64,000 nucleotides of DNA from Rhea pennata (GCF_028389875.1 NC_084663.1:97019190-97083189), one strand, 5' to 3'; shown: positions 12,201 through 22,468, counted from the first letter of the stretch. A program made the numbers and translations. Notes: generated by a model not told the origin, from the sequence alone.

Positions 12201-14398
12201 GGGTCATACTGAGCCATACCAGTAGTCTGTCTAGCCCGCTCTCCTCTCCAGGAGCAGACATAAGTGGATACATAAGGCAGTGTAAGAATAGGGCAGGCAC
12301 AAGAGATACAGCTTTCTAACCTCTAGCTTATTGCAACTCAGCGAATTTCCTGAGTCCAGATCCTTTGAGCATATCATCTCTTTCCCTGCAGTTTTCAATT
12401 TTGTAAGGCTTGTTTATAGAAGAGACTTGTCATTCAAATGACAAGCCAAATTCTGTGCACTACCTAAAGCAAACACATTTGGTTTTTAAATTTTTAAAGT
12501 TTTTTTTTTAACTAGGAATTAAAGAGCTTAATAAAAGGTTATTAAGATCACAGAAGAAACTCAGTCTCCACCAAAGCACTGTATTTTCTTTGTTGTCTCT
12601 TACATCCCTTCCTTCTGTGCAGATTCAGACTTTCAGGTTTTGCGATATCAGAAGAAAGTAGAAAGTTACTGCACAACAGAAATTTACCACCATAGGACAA
12701 GTTACTTTGTGACTTAATCACAGTATTTTTAAAATTACTTTTATCAGTGATAAGCAGAAGCTTGGATCTTTGTAGTAACTAGATTTTCAGCAGAATTGGT
12801 TCTGCCAGAGGCCTTCTTATCAGCTACCCAAACATAACAGAGGCAGTCTTGAAACAGTAGGGAGAGTCATCTGCAACACTGATGCATTAAACCATCGAAC
12901 CACTTAGGAAGTAACCTACTCTAAAACTAGAGTGGTCTTGCTCAGTATAATCCGTGGGCCGTCAGGCCCAGCAGGCTGCGTTGTCGTCACTCGCCCCGTC
13001 ATCCGCTGCTGCCCTCCTGGAGAGCCGGCACTGCAGCCGCACCCCCAGCCCCGTTGAGAATGAGATGCGGTTGCACCCGCTCAGAAGCTGCTGTTCTGAG
13101 GACTAAACTGTACACTCTCAAGATTACTTTTCAAGGTTAGGTTCGACTCAGGGCCCACAGTGCTTTTAAACACTGCTTAGTGGCCTTTGCTCAGATGGAG
13201 GATGCACACAGAAACACTCCACTAGCACAAATTCAAATCTGTGGTTTTGTAAGGTACATACCTGCATGGTGTCAGCATGACATGTCACACGATCCTGCTA
13301 ACCTGTGTCTTCATTGTATTTTGCAAGTCAGTGTCACTGCGGCCCTTTACCCTGAAGCAAGGGTGAGCATATGCATTAATCATCTGTCACAGCAGACGCT
13401 ACTGTTTCTGTAGGGGGAAAAATTATCCATCGAGAAAATGCGTATAGGATAAGCTGCTTTGACACAAGGGATTTAGTCTGTCCCACTCAAACATATCTGC
13501 CCATTTACATTTTTAAAATTGTGGCCGTTAAAATGTTATCACCGCATTGCAGGAATCTTTCACCTTGGCAGACAGTGAGTCTTCTCACACATTAAAGGAA
13601 CAGCTTATTGGTTTTATTGTGCTAAGCTAAACTAAGCACTTAACTCATTAATTCATCTCCACTATTCGTATTAAAGACAACCTGCTAGTTTGAATGAGGC
13701 ATACTACTTTTCTACCCCTCAGACATTTACACAATATTTTCTTTGCGCAAAGATTGTCAGTAATAGTAGAACAGATCTAGAAGACGGAGTGTTTTTTTTC
13801 AGTGTTGCCTGAATTTTCATTAATTTCTTCACAGTTAAAACAGCTTCTGTTTGGCATGGGCTCTGAAAGTCAATTACTACGAGTACACACAAGATATTGC
13901 TATCTTGATAAAGATATCTTAGCCACACTTCTACATTTTAGTACGCCTTAAAGCAAACTCTTGTTTATTGAAACAAGCTACACAATTAATTTGTCAGGAA
14001 GCATGGATCTGCACAACTGGTTTAACCTTGCTAAATGTTCACTACAAGCTAGGTCAGAATAATTTCAAATTCTTCAGTAGGACAGATACATATACACAGG
14101 CCTGCTGCAATACCTCTTGCAGTACTAACTCCGGTGGGGAAAATGGTGCTTTTGGTCTATTCACAGACATATGCAAGCCTATTGCTCTGCTCAGAAGAGA
14201 ACTGTAACAATTTTCTGTTCTACTTAGAGGGGAAGAGACACTGTCGTTAATGTGAATATAGAAAAAAACGCTGTAGATGTACAAAAAATAACCTTAACTT
14301 TTCATTATAGGACAGCATCAAAACATGTAGACAAAGATCTTGGAAATATAGAAGAAAATAAAAAACTAGAAGAAAACAATCATAAATCTGAAGCTTAA
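3172..14398 (+). CDS. ALCAM: ALCAM (CD166), 3' coding part, seven exons, 5' end outside window
   Basis: Joined exons 3172-3284, 4168-4303, 4390-4523, 6087-6219, 6891-6929, 7229-7346 and 14311-14398 give one open frame of about 252 residues ending in TAA. ALCAM is a type I cell-surface adhesion molecule of the immunoglobulin superfamily (V-V-C2-C2-C2). It binds itself and CD6 and acts in axon guidance and leukocyte adhesion. The window encodes the last two C2 domains (Cys pairs in ALPVSC...YIC and IVCHVEG...LTCIAEN), a stalk, the transmembrane segment [20 protein letters not shown] and a tail of about 30 residues ending KSEA. The protein is near-identical to remembered bird and mammal ALCAM, which makes the family assignment firm. 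All junctions keep phase. Six introns follow GT-AG or, after 4523, GC-AG. Upstream exons (signal peptide, V domains, first C2) lie left of base 1. Confidence 0.97.
3285..4167 (+). other. ALCAM: ALCAM intron, 883 bp
   Basis: Bounded by GTCAGT and TTATCAG. I see no repeat or other feature in it. Confidence 0.85.
4168..4303 (+). CDS. ALCAM: ALCAM exon: second half of Ig-like C2 domain 4
   Basis: The acceptor is TTATCAG before 4168 and the donor GAAG|GTAGGG after 4303. It begins [20 protein letters not shown] and continues [17 protein letters not shown]. The Y-x-D-x-G-x-Y-x-C signature of an Ig F strand is plain. It is 136 nt long and ends with one base of the Gly codon completed in the next exon (EGKPQIKM). 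The intron that follows is only 86 bp. Confidence 0.96.
4390..4523 (+). CDS. ALCAM: ALCAM exon: first half of Ig-like C2 domain 5, GC donor
   Basis: The acceptor is TTTTAG before 4390. It encodes [11 protein letters not shown], then [17 protein letters not shown] and TGSGSIINK. It contains the first Cys and core Trp of the domain. The frame requires the exon to end at AAA (4521-4523), where the intron starts GCAAGT rather than GT. The next exon supplies T of an N-K-T glycosylation sequon. A GT donor 4 nt downstream (4528) paired with an acceptor 4 nt downstream (exon from 6091) would also stay in frame but would replace the conserved TEE residues. Confidence 0.9.
4524..6086 (+). other. ALCAM: ALCAM GC-AG intron, 1563 bp
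   Basis: It starts GCAAGT and ends TTTTCAG. Apart from the unusual donor it holds nothing I recognise. Confidence 0.8.
6087..6219 (+). CDS. ALCAM: ALCAM exon: second half of Ig-like C2 domain 5
   Basis: The acceptor has a T-rich tract and ends TTTTCAG before 6087; the donor is G|GTGAGT after 6219. It encodes [15 protein letters not shown], then [18 protein letters not shown] and SLNVSA. It carries the closing Cys and N-V-T and N-V-S sequons. It is 133 nt long and ends in phase 1. Confidence 0.95.
6220..7228 (+). other. ALCAM: ALCAM introns flanking the 39-nt exon (671 and 299 bp)
   Basis: The introns are 6220-6890 (GTGAGT...TTTCAG) and 6930-7228 (GTATGT...TTCAG). The exon between them is listed separately. 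No repeats were recognised. Confidence 0.85.
6891..6929 (+). CDS. ALCAM: ALCAM 39-nt membrane-proximal exon (probable cassette exon)
   Basis: The acceptor is TTTCATTTCAG before 6891 and the donor G|GTATGT after 6929. It encodes [13 protein letters not shown], an acidic stalk just outside the membrane. At 39 nt with phase 1 on both sides, it can be skipped without a frameshift. In human ALCAM the equivalent 13-residue exon is skipped in a shorter isoform that is shed more readily; the same choice is possible here, but that is inference. Confidence 0.93.
7229..7346 (+). CDS. ALCAM: ALCAM exon: transmembrane segment
   Basis: The acceptor is TTCTTCAG before 7229 and the donor AAA|GTAAGA after 7346. 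It encodes [12 protein letters not shown], the helix [20 protein letters not shown], then WLYVKKSK. The helix has GxxxG-like small-residue spacing. The juxtamembrane KKSK is the basic cluster that in mammalian ALCAM supports ERM/actin linkage (family knowledge). The last Lys codon is completed by the next exon. Confidence 0.96.
8633..8648. repeat. C16 homopolymer
   Basis: An uninterrupted C run in the ALCAM intron. Similar G/C runs occur at 1685-1697 (G13) and 28089-28103 (C15). Such runs are prone to length error in assemblies. Confidence 0.95.
11637..11939 (-). other. 100-codon antisense open frame, unrecognised
   Basis: The frame starts at an ATG with a fair Kozak context (G at -3, G at +4). 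It begins with a basic stretch ([18 protein letters not shown]), has a Ser/Glu-rich middle and a hydrophobic run ([12 protein letters not shown]). I do not recognise the protein. It sits inside the ALCAM intron on the opposite strand, without visible promoter or poly(A) signal. It could be chance, a decayed retrocopy fragment or a small lineage-specific ORF. Confidence 0.2.
12203..12375. mobile_element. old CR1/L3-like retroposon remnant
   Basis: The stretch CATACTGAGCCATACCAGTA, GTCTGTCTAGCCC and, further on, AGTGTAAGAATAGGGCAGGC and TTTCCTGAGTCCAGATCC follows the widespread sauropsid repeat beginning 'gggtcagaccaaaggtccatctagcccagtatcc'. It is heavily diverged, and orientation and exact ends are uncertain. 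Confidence 0.55.
12949..13086. other. CpG-rich patch in ALCAM intron
   Basis: Many CpGs in about 140 bp (for example GTTGTCGTCACTCGCCCCGT and GCCGGCACTGCAGCCGCACC) within strongly AT-rich intron. It has no open frame or splice sites that fit ALCAM. It could be an intronic regulatory element or the remnant of a GC-rich insertion. Confidence 0.5.
14311..14398 (+). CDS. ALCAM: ALCAM last coding exon: cytoplasmic tail and stop
   Basis: The acceptor is TTCATTATAG before 14311. It encodes [18 protein letters not shown], then [10 protein letters not shown] and TAA at 14396-14398. The C-terminal S-E-A fits a class I PDZ ligand; mammals carry T-E-A, reported to bind syntenin. The exon itself continues to 14427 as 3' UTR. 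Confidence 0.96.
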
Positions 14399-14427
14399 GA
14401 GACAAAATGTGTCAGTCATCGTTCCAG
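14399..14427 (+). other. ALCAM: ALCAM 3' UTR, first part (29 nt before the UTR intron)
   Basis: The sequence runs from the stop codon to a GTAGGT donor after TTCCAG at 14427. Human ALCAM mRNA has a matching short stretch ending GTCCAG before its last exon junction, as I recall it. The 29-nt distance is too short to trigger classic nonsense-mediated decay. Confidence 0.85.
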
Positions 14428-16663
14428 GTAGGTGTCGCATGCTGCAGGGTTTAACATCTGTTCGTCAACAATTTGTCTCTGTGGAAGAGAACTGGATCTG
14501 GTTCTCTTTGTAACGTGCACTCTGCTCTGCAAAAGCATATTTCTCTTCAGGGAGTAAAAGAGCTGCACTCCTCAAACAAAGCAATGCCAGATTCACCATT
14601 CCCCTTCCCAGCACCAAAGTCTTACCTGGTTGCCACCTGGTCTAGCAATCGCAGCAGTAGGTTGTAGTCTGTTGCTTGCTTCCAGAGTGCTGGGCACTGG
14701 AGTGGATTTTGAGTCTTCTAGTATTAGGACGGGCAGACTCAAGTGGCTGGTCAGCTAAGAATTTATATCAGCATATGGACATATTAAAGAAGTCTGACAT
14801 TTAGATACAAGTTAGTACTTGGCCTTCTTTTAATTCATGCACTCATGAAAATACAGATTTATATACTATACCTTTTGTAGTATGCATGTGTGCGTAAAGA
14901 GTATGTTTAGATATTGTTTAGGAGCTCTTAAGGTATGACTTCAAATATTCACACTAGCCTCCCTTATAGAAACAATAGTTTCTAAGTCTTTGGACAGTTT
15001 TATTCATCACCATTGCAAGACGTACGAAACTTTCCTTGGAACAAAATCATTCTTTTATTCAAGATATCAAAAGCTGATGGTATTATCAATTTTATCCTGG
15101 AAACAGACATTGTATATTAAACTAGCAACAACGCAACAGGTGTGAAAATCTCCCAAACTGGGACCTGTATAAATTAAACTCTACAAGCGGATCCCGAAGT
15201 TCCCTAGGGGACACAGGAGCACTACAAAAGGCCTAGAACAGCACTGCAAAATGCCAACAGCACCACCCAGTGTTTGCAGATCTGTACACTACTGCTGCAT
15301 CTCTCCCCTTAGTACCCAAAGGAGGCTTTACACCCTCTTTCCGAACAGTGCAGCCCATTTGAAACTAGCACTGTAGTAGCACAAGTGTGTGGAATCCAGG
15401 TGACAACCCACAGTGAGCTTTCTTGAGTTAAGCACTTTTTTTTTTCTTTTTTTTTTTTCTTTTTTTTGATTTAAAGGAGTGGTAAGTGTTCTGCAGTATT
15501 GCATTGTGAGTTTCGCAACAGGAAAACCATAACTGGTCCTGATTTTCAGTGTGCCATTAATAACTAATCATAGAATCTTAGAATCGGTAAGGTTGGAAGG
15601 GACCTCTGGAGATCATCTAGCCCAACCTCCCTGCTCAGCAGGGTCACCTAGAGCAGGTTAGACAGGGTTGCATCTAGGCGGGCTTTGAATATCTCCACAG
15701 AAGGAGACTCCACAACCTCTCTGGGCAGCCTGTGCCAGTGCTCCGTCACTCTCACAGGGAAGAAATTCTCCCTCACGTTCAGATGGAACTTCCTGTAGTT
15801 CAATTTGATCTTAAGTAATGGCATTGGATACCTACTTTTGGTCTCAAAGTTTCCAAGCATATAGTGGGATTAACACAGATTTCATATTTCAATAAAAAGG
15901 TTTCAAATAAAACATTTGATAGCACTGCTTGTTGATAATTTAAATGTGTAAATATTGTCTGTAGTTTTAACCTACAAATGGTTATTTTTACACTGTTCAG
16001 AACTCTTGAGATAGAATGATCACTTACTATATGTAAAGAGATGTAACATTGCGGTATGGACTTTACTAACAAAACAATTGTTTTCCTAGTTGAAGAGAGA
16101 AGATTGGGGAGACCAAAATTATGCCTTGAGGGAATGATGTAAAGTGGGACATAGGTGAATTTTGAAAATGCTGCAATGCACAAACACAGGGTTTCTGCTG
16201 CAGTTCTGTGGGAAATTTCTGTACTATCTTTGGTAGGGGTTGTTTTGTATCTTTTTTCCCTGGACTTCATACCCTCTGCAACATTGCAGTACTGATTAGA
16301 CAGAGATGAAATTAGCCTGAGGGTATTTATTGACCGTATTTGTTGAGCATAGCAATTCAAATAACATCCTTGGCATTTGGCACAGTCTTTTGTTACAAAT
16401 TTTTGATATTTTTAAATCAGTATTCTACATAAATGAAAGGTTATCCATAAATGCATTACTTATCAGATGAACTTCATTGATCTAAAAGTAACAATGTTGC
16501 AGTAGCTATTCTCATTATGTAAGATAGTCTTCTCATCATTAAATGGCAGATGAAAATACTATTAACGTGGCTGTTTATTTAGGGGTTAGATACTTAGCAG
16601 TTATGTTAGTTAACATATTTAAAACTAAAGGTGATTAACTGGCTTTATCTTTCATATTTTCAG
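14428..16663 (+). other. ALCAM: intron inside the ALCAM 3' UTR, 2236 bp
   Basis: Bounded by GTAGGT and TTTTCAG. It contains a T-rich run at about 15436-15468 and a minus-strand CR1 3' fragment at 15567-15806. Confidence 0.85.
15567..15806 (-). mobile_element. CR1 LINE 3' end, 5'-truncated
   Basis: On the minus strand this reads the C-terminus of the CR1 ORF2 protein (HWHRLPREVVESPSVEIFKA, then RLDATLSNLL), followed by the short 3' UTR (TTGGGCTAGATGATCTCCAG, AGGTCCCTTCCAACC) and the terminal ATTCTAAGATTCTATGATT repeat ending at 15567. The frame is open at its end but lacks the rest of ORF2, so it is a dead, 5'-truncated copy. It lies antisense to ALCAM in the 3' UTR intron. Confidence 0.95.
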
Positions 16664-18445
16664 AGAATACGTATAGACCAAGTGAAGCATGAACGTGGAT
16701 TGTATTTAAACCTATACAAAGAAGTGACAGCTATTCATGGTTCAAGTATTAAACAGACCATGCTATCAAGTTTTCAAAGGATTTTAGACACAATTATCTC
16801 AAGTTAAAAAAAAAAAAACAACTAATTTTGGCAACAGCCATGATAATAGGTCACCATGTTGTGTTTTGTTTGAAATATTTTTTTGTAAACGTCTGCACTG
16901 AAGATTTCTTTTTGTTTGCCTTTATGTAAATTTTTTACGTAGCTATTTTTATACACTGTAAGGCTTTGTTCTGGGAGTTGCTGTTAATCTGATGTATAGT
17001 GTAATGTTTTTATTTCAATTGTTTTTATGACACCCTTTGAGCAGGTACATGTCTAATTCTGATTGTTATCAGTGAAGCTTTGTATCAAGTACCTAAAGTG
17101 TAAGATTGTCTTATAGGAAAATATCAAGCTCTTTTCTTTTATTCTTTTAAATCTCAGTAAAGAGAAAGGGTGACAGCTGTGACAAAAATAAATTGTTAAT
17201 GAAAGTGAAAATTAAAAAACCCAAACAAAGCTTAACAGCCAGAAAGGGAATAAAGAGTTTCCACAAAGAAGGCTGGGTATTGAACAAGGAATGTAACAAA
17301 AAATTCCTAGCCTACATACAGATGGTTCTAATAATCCTTTACTTCTAGAGGAAGACACACATTTTATGGATATGTTATCGGTTCTCTTTTATGTTAGAAT
17401 TAGGATAAGAAACTGGAATTCTGGATTGGTTTTGATTCCTTTGTTAACTGCTGCCTTAAAGTACTGTACCTTCTCTTCCTTTCAGAAAGATATCAGTCAG
17501 AATTGGAGACCTTTTAAAAAAAAGTGGTCATATCAAAGCTGCATTTTTTTCCACAGAAATAGAATATATATATTTTTTGTGTGTTTTTGTTAACTACGCT
17601 ACAGATATTGAATGCACCTTGAGATAATTTTAGTGTTTTTAACTGGTACCTAATTTATCAAACAGTACATATAATTGTAACTATGAAATGTCTATGTATC
17701 TTTAGTTACATTCAAGTTTGTAACTTTATAAACATGTTTTATGCTTGAGGAAATTTTTAGAATGGTACTGATAAGAACACATTTTAGGGTAAATGGCCAA
17801 TAGAAAATCGTACGTGGGTGGGAAAAGTTTCATGTTACACAGAAGGTTAGTTTCTGGGAGAAAATAACAGCCAGTTTTGATGGAGAGAAACAGTAGAGTA
17901 AGCAGAACATCAGGTTTCCATTTACAGATATCCAGGGAAAAAGGAAGTTTTTATAGACTGGTAGACAGAAATAAATAAATAAACAAACAAAAGACAAAGA
18001 TGGACGTTAGGAAATGTATTTTGCCACTTTTGCATTATTTAGGGGGAAGAAAACACTGTTACTTGTAAATTTGTAAAATGTTAAATGTCTGGGCAGTAGT
18101 GACTGATGTCTTAATAAAGCTTCCTGTAGTGCATTGGCATGGATTAAATACATAAGATGTCCTATAAACTCTATGCTGTATAAAATATTAGAGGGGAAAT
18201 CCTGTTATATTGCCTCTACACTTTGATTTGTTACTCTTTTATTTGGCAAAAAAAAATTATGATCTTGGTCAATATTTAAACCAAAGTAAAATGGGGGAAA
18301 AAAAACCAAAGTAATTTGTTTTGCATGGCTAAGCCATTATGTTATCTCTGTAAATATTGTGATTTTTTTTTAGAATTTTGTTAAAAAAATTCTAAAATTT
18401 TTAAACACCTGTTTTTCCAAAATAAAACGTGAACACACAAAAAAG
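16664..18445 (+). other. ALCAM: ALCAM 3' UTR, terminal exon
   Basis: The acceptor is ATATTTTCAG before 16664. The first line (ATAGACCAAGTGAAGCATG..., AACGTGGATTGTATTTAA) and a later block at about 16911-17030 (TTTTTTACGTAGCTATTTTT, CTGGGAGTTGCTGTTAATCT) agree with the human ALCAM 3' UTR as remembered, which is strong conservation for untranslated sequence. AATAAA signals lie at 17187, 17249, 17970, 18113 and 18421; the last fits the full-length end, so cleavage is placed near 18445. The 3' limit is an estimate, and shorter forms ending near 17210 or 18135 are possible. Confidence 0.8.
18421..18426 (+). terminator. ALCAM: ALCAM distal poly(A) signal AATAAA
   Basis: A canonical hexamer about 1.76 kb into the terminal exon, with T-rich and TTTTGGTG-type sequence downstream (18468-18482). 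It is preceded by a 12-bp hairpin at 18368-18397. Upstream AATAAA copies at 17187 and 18113 could serve as proximal sites. Confidence 0.6.
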
Positions 18446-18989
18446 TTACTTTATATACAAATATATCTTTTTCTTTTGGTGCGAGAACACTGCCAAGTGA
18501 TACACATTTTTAAAAAATGCAGTGATAATAACTCTAAAAAGGAAAAGTTGTGGTAGAATACTGTGATAGAGTATGCAAAAATCAACTGTCTTTGTTTATA
18601 ACACTACAAATAATTCTAAAATACAGGGAGGAAACCGCCAATGATCATAAGGAAAAGCATAGGGAAGGGTTGAAAATTTACGTACCACTGTCTGGTGAAT
18701 GTAGGGGTAGACGAGAAGAAAAGAAAATTCCTTCAGCTTCCACAACTATGAAAAAGGAATAAAATCACCTCACCTTAATGAGATTCTGCTAGATCTCCTA
18801 TGCACTTTAAATCGTCAGTCCTAGGAGCCAGGTTTTTCACTGCTCAAAGTTCACTACAGGCACGTTTCAAGAACCAAGAGTGCAAAAAAATTAATGTTTC
18901 TATCCATGCCTAAACAACAATAAAACTGAAGTATGTCTTCACTTGCTTGTTCTGAAATCTCAGTTTAAAAGAGCATGCATGAACACGAA

Positions 18990-19175
18990 GGAGGGCACTT
19001 ACTTAGCGCTCCCGCTGTGGTTGGCTCTAATCCGACCAACGACCAACGTGCGTACGCAGGGTCTAGCTGACGTCAGCAGTCCCATAGGGCCAGGAGGGCT
19101 CCGGGGGGTGTCTGGGCCTTGTCTCCAACCAGAGGGCAGGACCTGGAGAACATCAGCAGCCGGTTGGAGAAAAGC
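18990..19175. promoter_or_regulatory. CpG-rich patch with perfect CRE, 550 bp past ALCAM
   Basis: A local GC-rich island with CpGs in TAGCGCTCCCGCTG, CCGACCAACGACCAACGTGC and GTACGCAGG, and the perfect palindrome TGACGTCA at 19068-19075, the consensus CREB/ATF site. No gene starts here that I can recognise. A regulatory role is inference. Confidence 0.35.
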
Positions 19176-22100
19176 GTGACAATGTTGTGCTGCCTGCCTG
19201 TTTAGCACCAGAAACCTTCCAAAAGGTCATTTCGCACCCGAAGCCCAGTAGGAAACCTGTAGCAATGAATCGTAGGGGTCCTGCTTAATTATGGTATAGG
19301 ACACAACTCTGGAGTTCAGGCTCAGTTTATTGCACACAGGAAGAAAAAGTCCTGTTCACAAACTGATGAAAAACGAGATAACGAGGAAGGAGAGAATACC
19401 AGGACTTTTGGCTTAAAGCTGAGGAATTAAGATAGTTGTTTCTGGTGTCTCTTCATAGTTTTAGGGAAAAATGGCCACTGAGCTTGGAACAAAGCAACGG
19501 GTTTGTCTGCACGGTGCAAATGCAACATCATGCAAGACTATCTCACAGACTTGCCAAGCAGACAACTGCATAAGCCCCCAGAAGCAGCGATCTCAGAACT
19601 ATAGGTATACTAAGAGGGGTGTGAGTCGCTATTAGAACACTAGCGTGGAAATATGTGGTAATTGTGGCAATAGGTGAGGCCTCCTGAAGTTGTTAGGGTC
19701 AACACAAGAAAAGGCAAAGCATCAGGGTAAATTCCTGCTGATTCTGAGTTTTCCAGGATGGCCTGCATTCTAGGATCTTAACACAACGATGTCTAAACTC
19801 ACTAGTTTACGTCACTAGACATAAAGTGTATGTCTAGTACACTTTAATTACGAGCAGATGTTCAGTTCCTTAACTGGTGGTTAAGTTCTTAACAGATCGG
19901 CTATCAGTAAAGCAACTATCCACCCTTGATCCTCTGTATATTAGCCATGACTTGCAAACAGAAATATAAAAATACTGATATTTAGGCAGTATCTTGCATC
20001 TTTTCCTGGACAGAATTTTCATTCTGTCATGTTCTAAAATACATATAAAAACAAGTAACTCTTATTTTTGGATTATTACTTGAACATTATGAGATAGTAA
20101 CACAGGTTCTACCCATATCAACCACAGAGACAGACAAAGAATAAATATATGTAAATTTGTCGTCCCCCTCCCTTTTTTTTTTTTTTTTTGATAAATTTCT
20201 TCAGGGAACATCTAAGACTTGAAGAACATCTAACTTGCCTTATATCCTCAGCTGCTGGCGGTTGCAGTTAAATCTGATTTACTTGAACTACCACATGTAG
20301 CTGGATACTTTCCTGTTGACTTCACATTTAAAACAGCCATATGTACTTAATTATCTCAGCTAAGATTAGCAGTGACATGTGAAATGAGATCATGACCTCC
20401 TGTGTCAGCCACATCTGTGCAAATGTTTTCTGGCTTTTCTGTCGACAAGAATGCATCTCCATCCAGGTGTCTGTGTTTCCAAGAATCGCCCAATACAGAT
20501 TTGCAAACGGGCTTCTGCTCCAGGCAGAATAGCCCAACCTGTGAAGGCAGAGGGAACGCAGGAGGCTCGTAACTTTACCTAGTTTACGGAGCTAGATCCC
20601 CTGAAGGTCTCCCTCTCCCTTCTAGGAACAGGAAAGATCCTCAAGCTGGCATAAATCAATTTAGTCCAGTGCTGAACAAGGCTGACTTCAGCCTTCGCTT
20701 GCTCTGGCACTTACCCTGGCAGACAATAAGTGCACTAACTTAGTTCAAGGGGAGAGTAGGAAGGGAGATTTTTGACTGACTAGTATATACCTGAGGTGGG
20801 CAAGAGCATCGCTTTGCCTGTGTTTTCAGATTTGGCTGGGGAGAGCAGAGGGAGGATATAGGTAGGGTCTCAGTGGCCAAACCATCACAAAAAAATGGTG
20901 CTTAGTAAGACTGGAGTAATGAGGAGCATACTAAAAAAAAAACCTGAATGGAAGGAAAATCCCAAGGTCCTCCTCAGCACACAGCAAGGCAAGTTGCCAA
21001 AAACCAAAAACCAAAAAAAAAAACACAAAAAACCCTCTAAGCCCTAACTGTGTCTATGCTTCATGCAGCATGCACATACACACTTAGTAACAGTTGTTTC
21101 TTTTCAAATAATCAGAGAAGCAGAAACTAAGCTTGTTACTCATTACTGAATTAGTTCAAAGTCTGTTTTTAAATAGTTAAAGTGAATGCATCCTCCTAAC
21201 CACTCACAACCCTTTCTTTAGATGTGCTGAAATTCACACATTTTTCTCATTTACATGTTAAAAGAGACATTTCATGTGTTAGAAGCAAGGCACTCACTTT
21301 GCTCTAGTGATGAATTTCAGCATGAAAGGGTAGAAGACAGATGAAATGTTATGAAATTTTGTTTCTTAGTCAGAAAGTCATATACCAAAAAAGACATACA
21401 GGTCACATATAACCCAAATATTTTTCCTGTTCTCATGTTTCACCTGGTGATACAGATAAGGCTCGCATAGTCCTGTGTCCCCTATACTAGCGCCCATGTT
21501 CCCAGCTCATGTTCTGTATAGAGTCCTGGTTTCCCTCACCATCATTTGTTGTCTTTGTATTTAGTTCAGAAATGCCAAGACATCTTGAGAAAAATACACA
21601 GATAAAAACACAAAAGGGCTGATAAATGGGGGGAAAAAAAAACATAGTGAACATCTCCTGCTTGCTTTTCTACGTGCTCGTATCCATTGTTCTGGAAGCT
21701 CATTTTGTAAAAATTACCCCAAATCTCATCCACAAAGGCTACAAAGGCTCAACTATAGCACCACAACATAAAACTAAACCTATACTACCAAGGCCCCTCT
21801 AAGCCTTTTACTCTTTTTAGCTAATCCTTCTCCTGTCACCTGTACAACCAGACAATATACATAAATAAATAACATGCAAGAATCTTAGTCCTGGAATGCC
21901 AGCACAAGTCATTCATTTAAGGATGTGATCTTTTTCACGTATTTTAGCTCATGTAGATGTGTTGCGGGAGTTTATTGTATATTACCCATCCATGTACTTA
22001 GGAGTGAGCTGAGGGAAGAAAGTAACATCCTACTGCTGCAAGTAGCAATAAACAGATTATAATAATTCACACACATACTGTTTCCACCCATTTCCTTTAC

Positions 22101-22237
22101 TAGGAAAAGAAAGTAACTTACATTCAACCTTACCCAGAAAAAACTGTATATACTACTGCTTATGTTAAAAGAGGAGTGAAACAGTTCAAATTTGCACCAC
22201 CTTAATACTTTCACCACCATGAGTTTCTCACTGGATC

Positions 22238-22273
22238 AAGTAGTATCACCTTCATAAGTAGTATCACCTTCAT
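22238..22273. repeat. two perfect copies of an 18-bp unit
   Basis: The unit AAGTAGTATCACCTTCAT occurs at 22238-22255 and again at 22256-22273. Confidence 0.95.
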
Positions 22274-22468
22274 GGGTAGATCTTTGATGCCAATTTCTCC
22301 CCCTCACCCCCTTCAGAGCAAGAAAGCAAATAAAAATACAGACTGCTAATGGTTCAATGGTGTCTACATAACAGATCTGAGTTTTCATTAATATTTGCAT
22401 CTGTCACAAGAACAGCAAGTCTAGCATGGACCACAGAATACATTTATATTAGGCTGAGCCTAATTCAT

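Larger units (their letters stand above)
7347..14310 (+). other. ALCAM: ALCAM intron before the tail exon, 6964 bp
   Basis: The longest complete ALCAM intron in the window. Separately listed contents are a C16 run at 8633-8648, an antisense 100-codon frame at 11637-11939, an old CR1-like piece at about 12203-12375 and a CpG-rich patch at about 12949-13086. The rest is AT-rich and unremarkable. Confidence 0.85.

Noticed and set aside
15648..15860. 70-codon minus-strand open frame
   Set aside because: Most of it is the C-terminus of CR1 ORF2 in a truncated copy, not a host gene.
15800..16360. 186-codon minus-strand open frame, the longest in the window
   Set aside because: It lies antisense in the ALCAM 3' UTR intron and its last few codons touch the edge of a CR1 copy. 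Composition is that of AT-rich chance sequence and no domain is visible.
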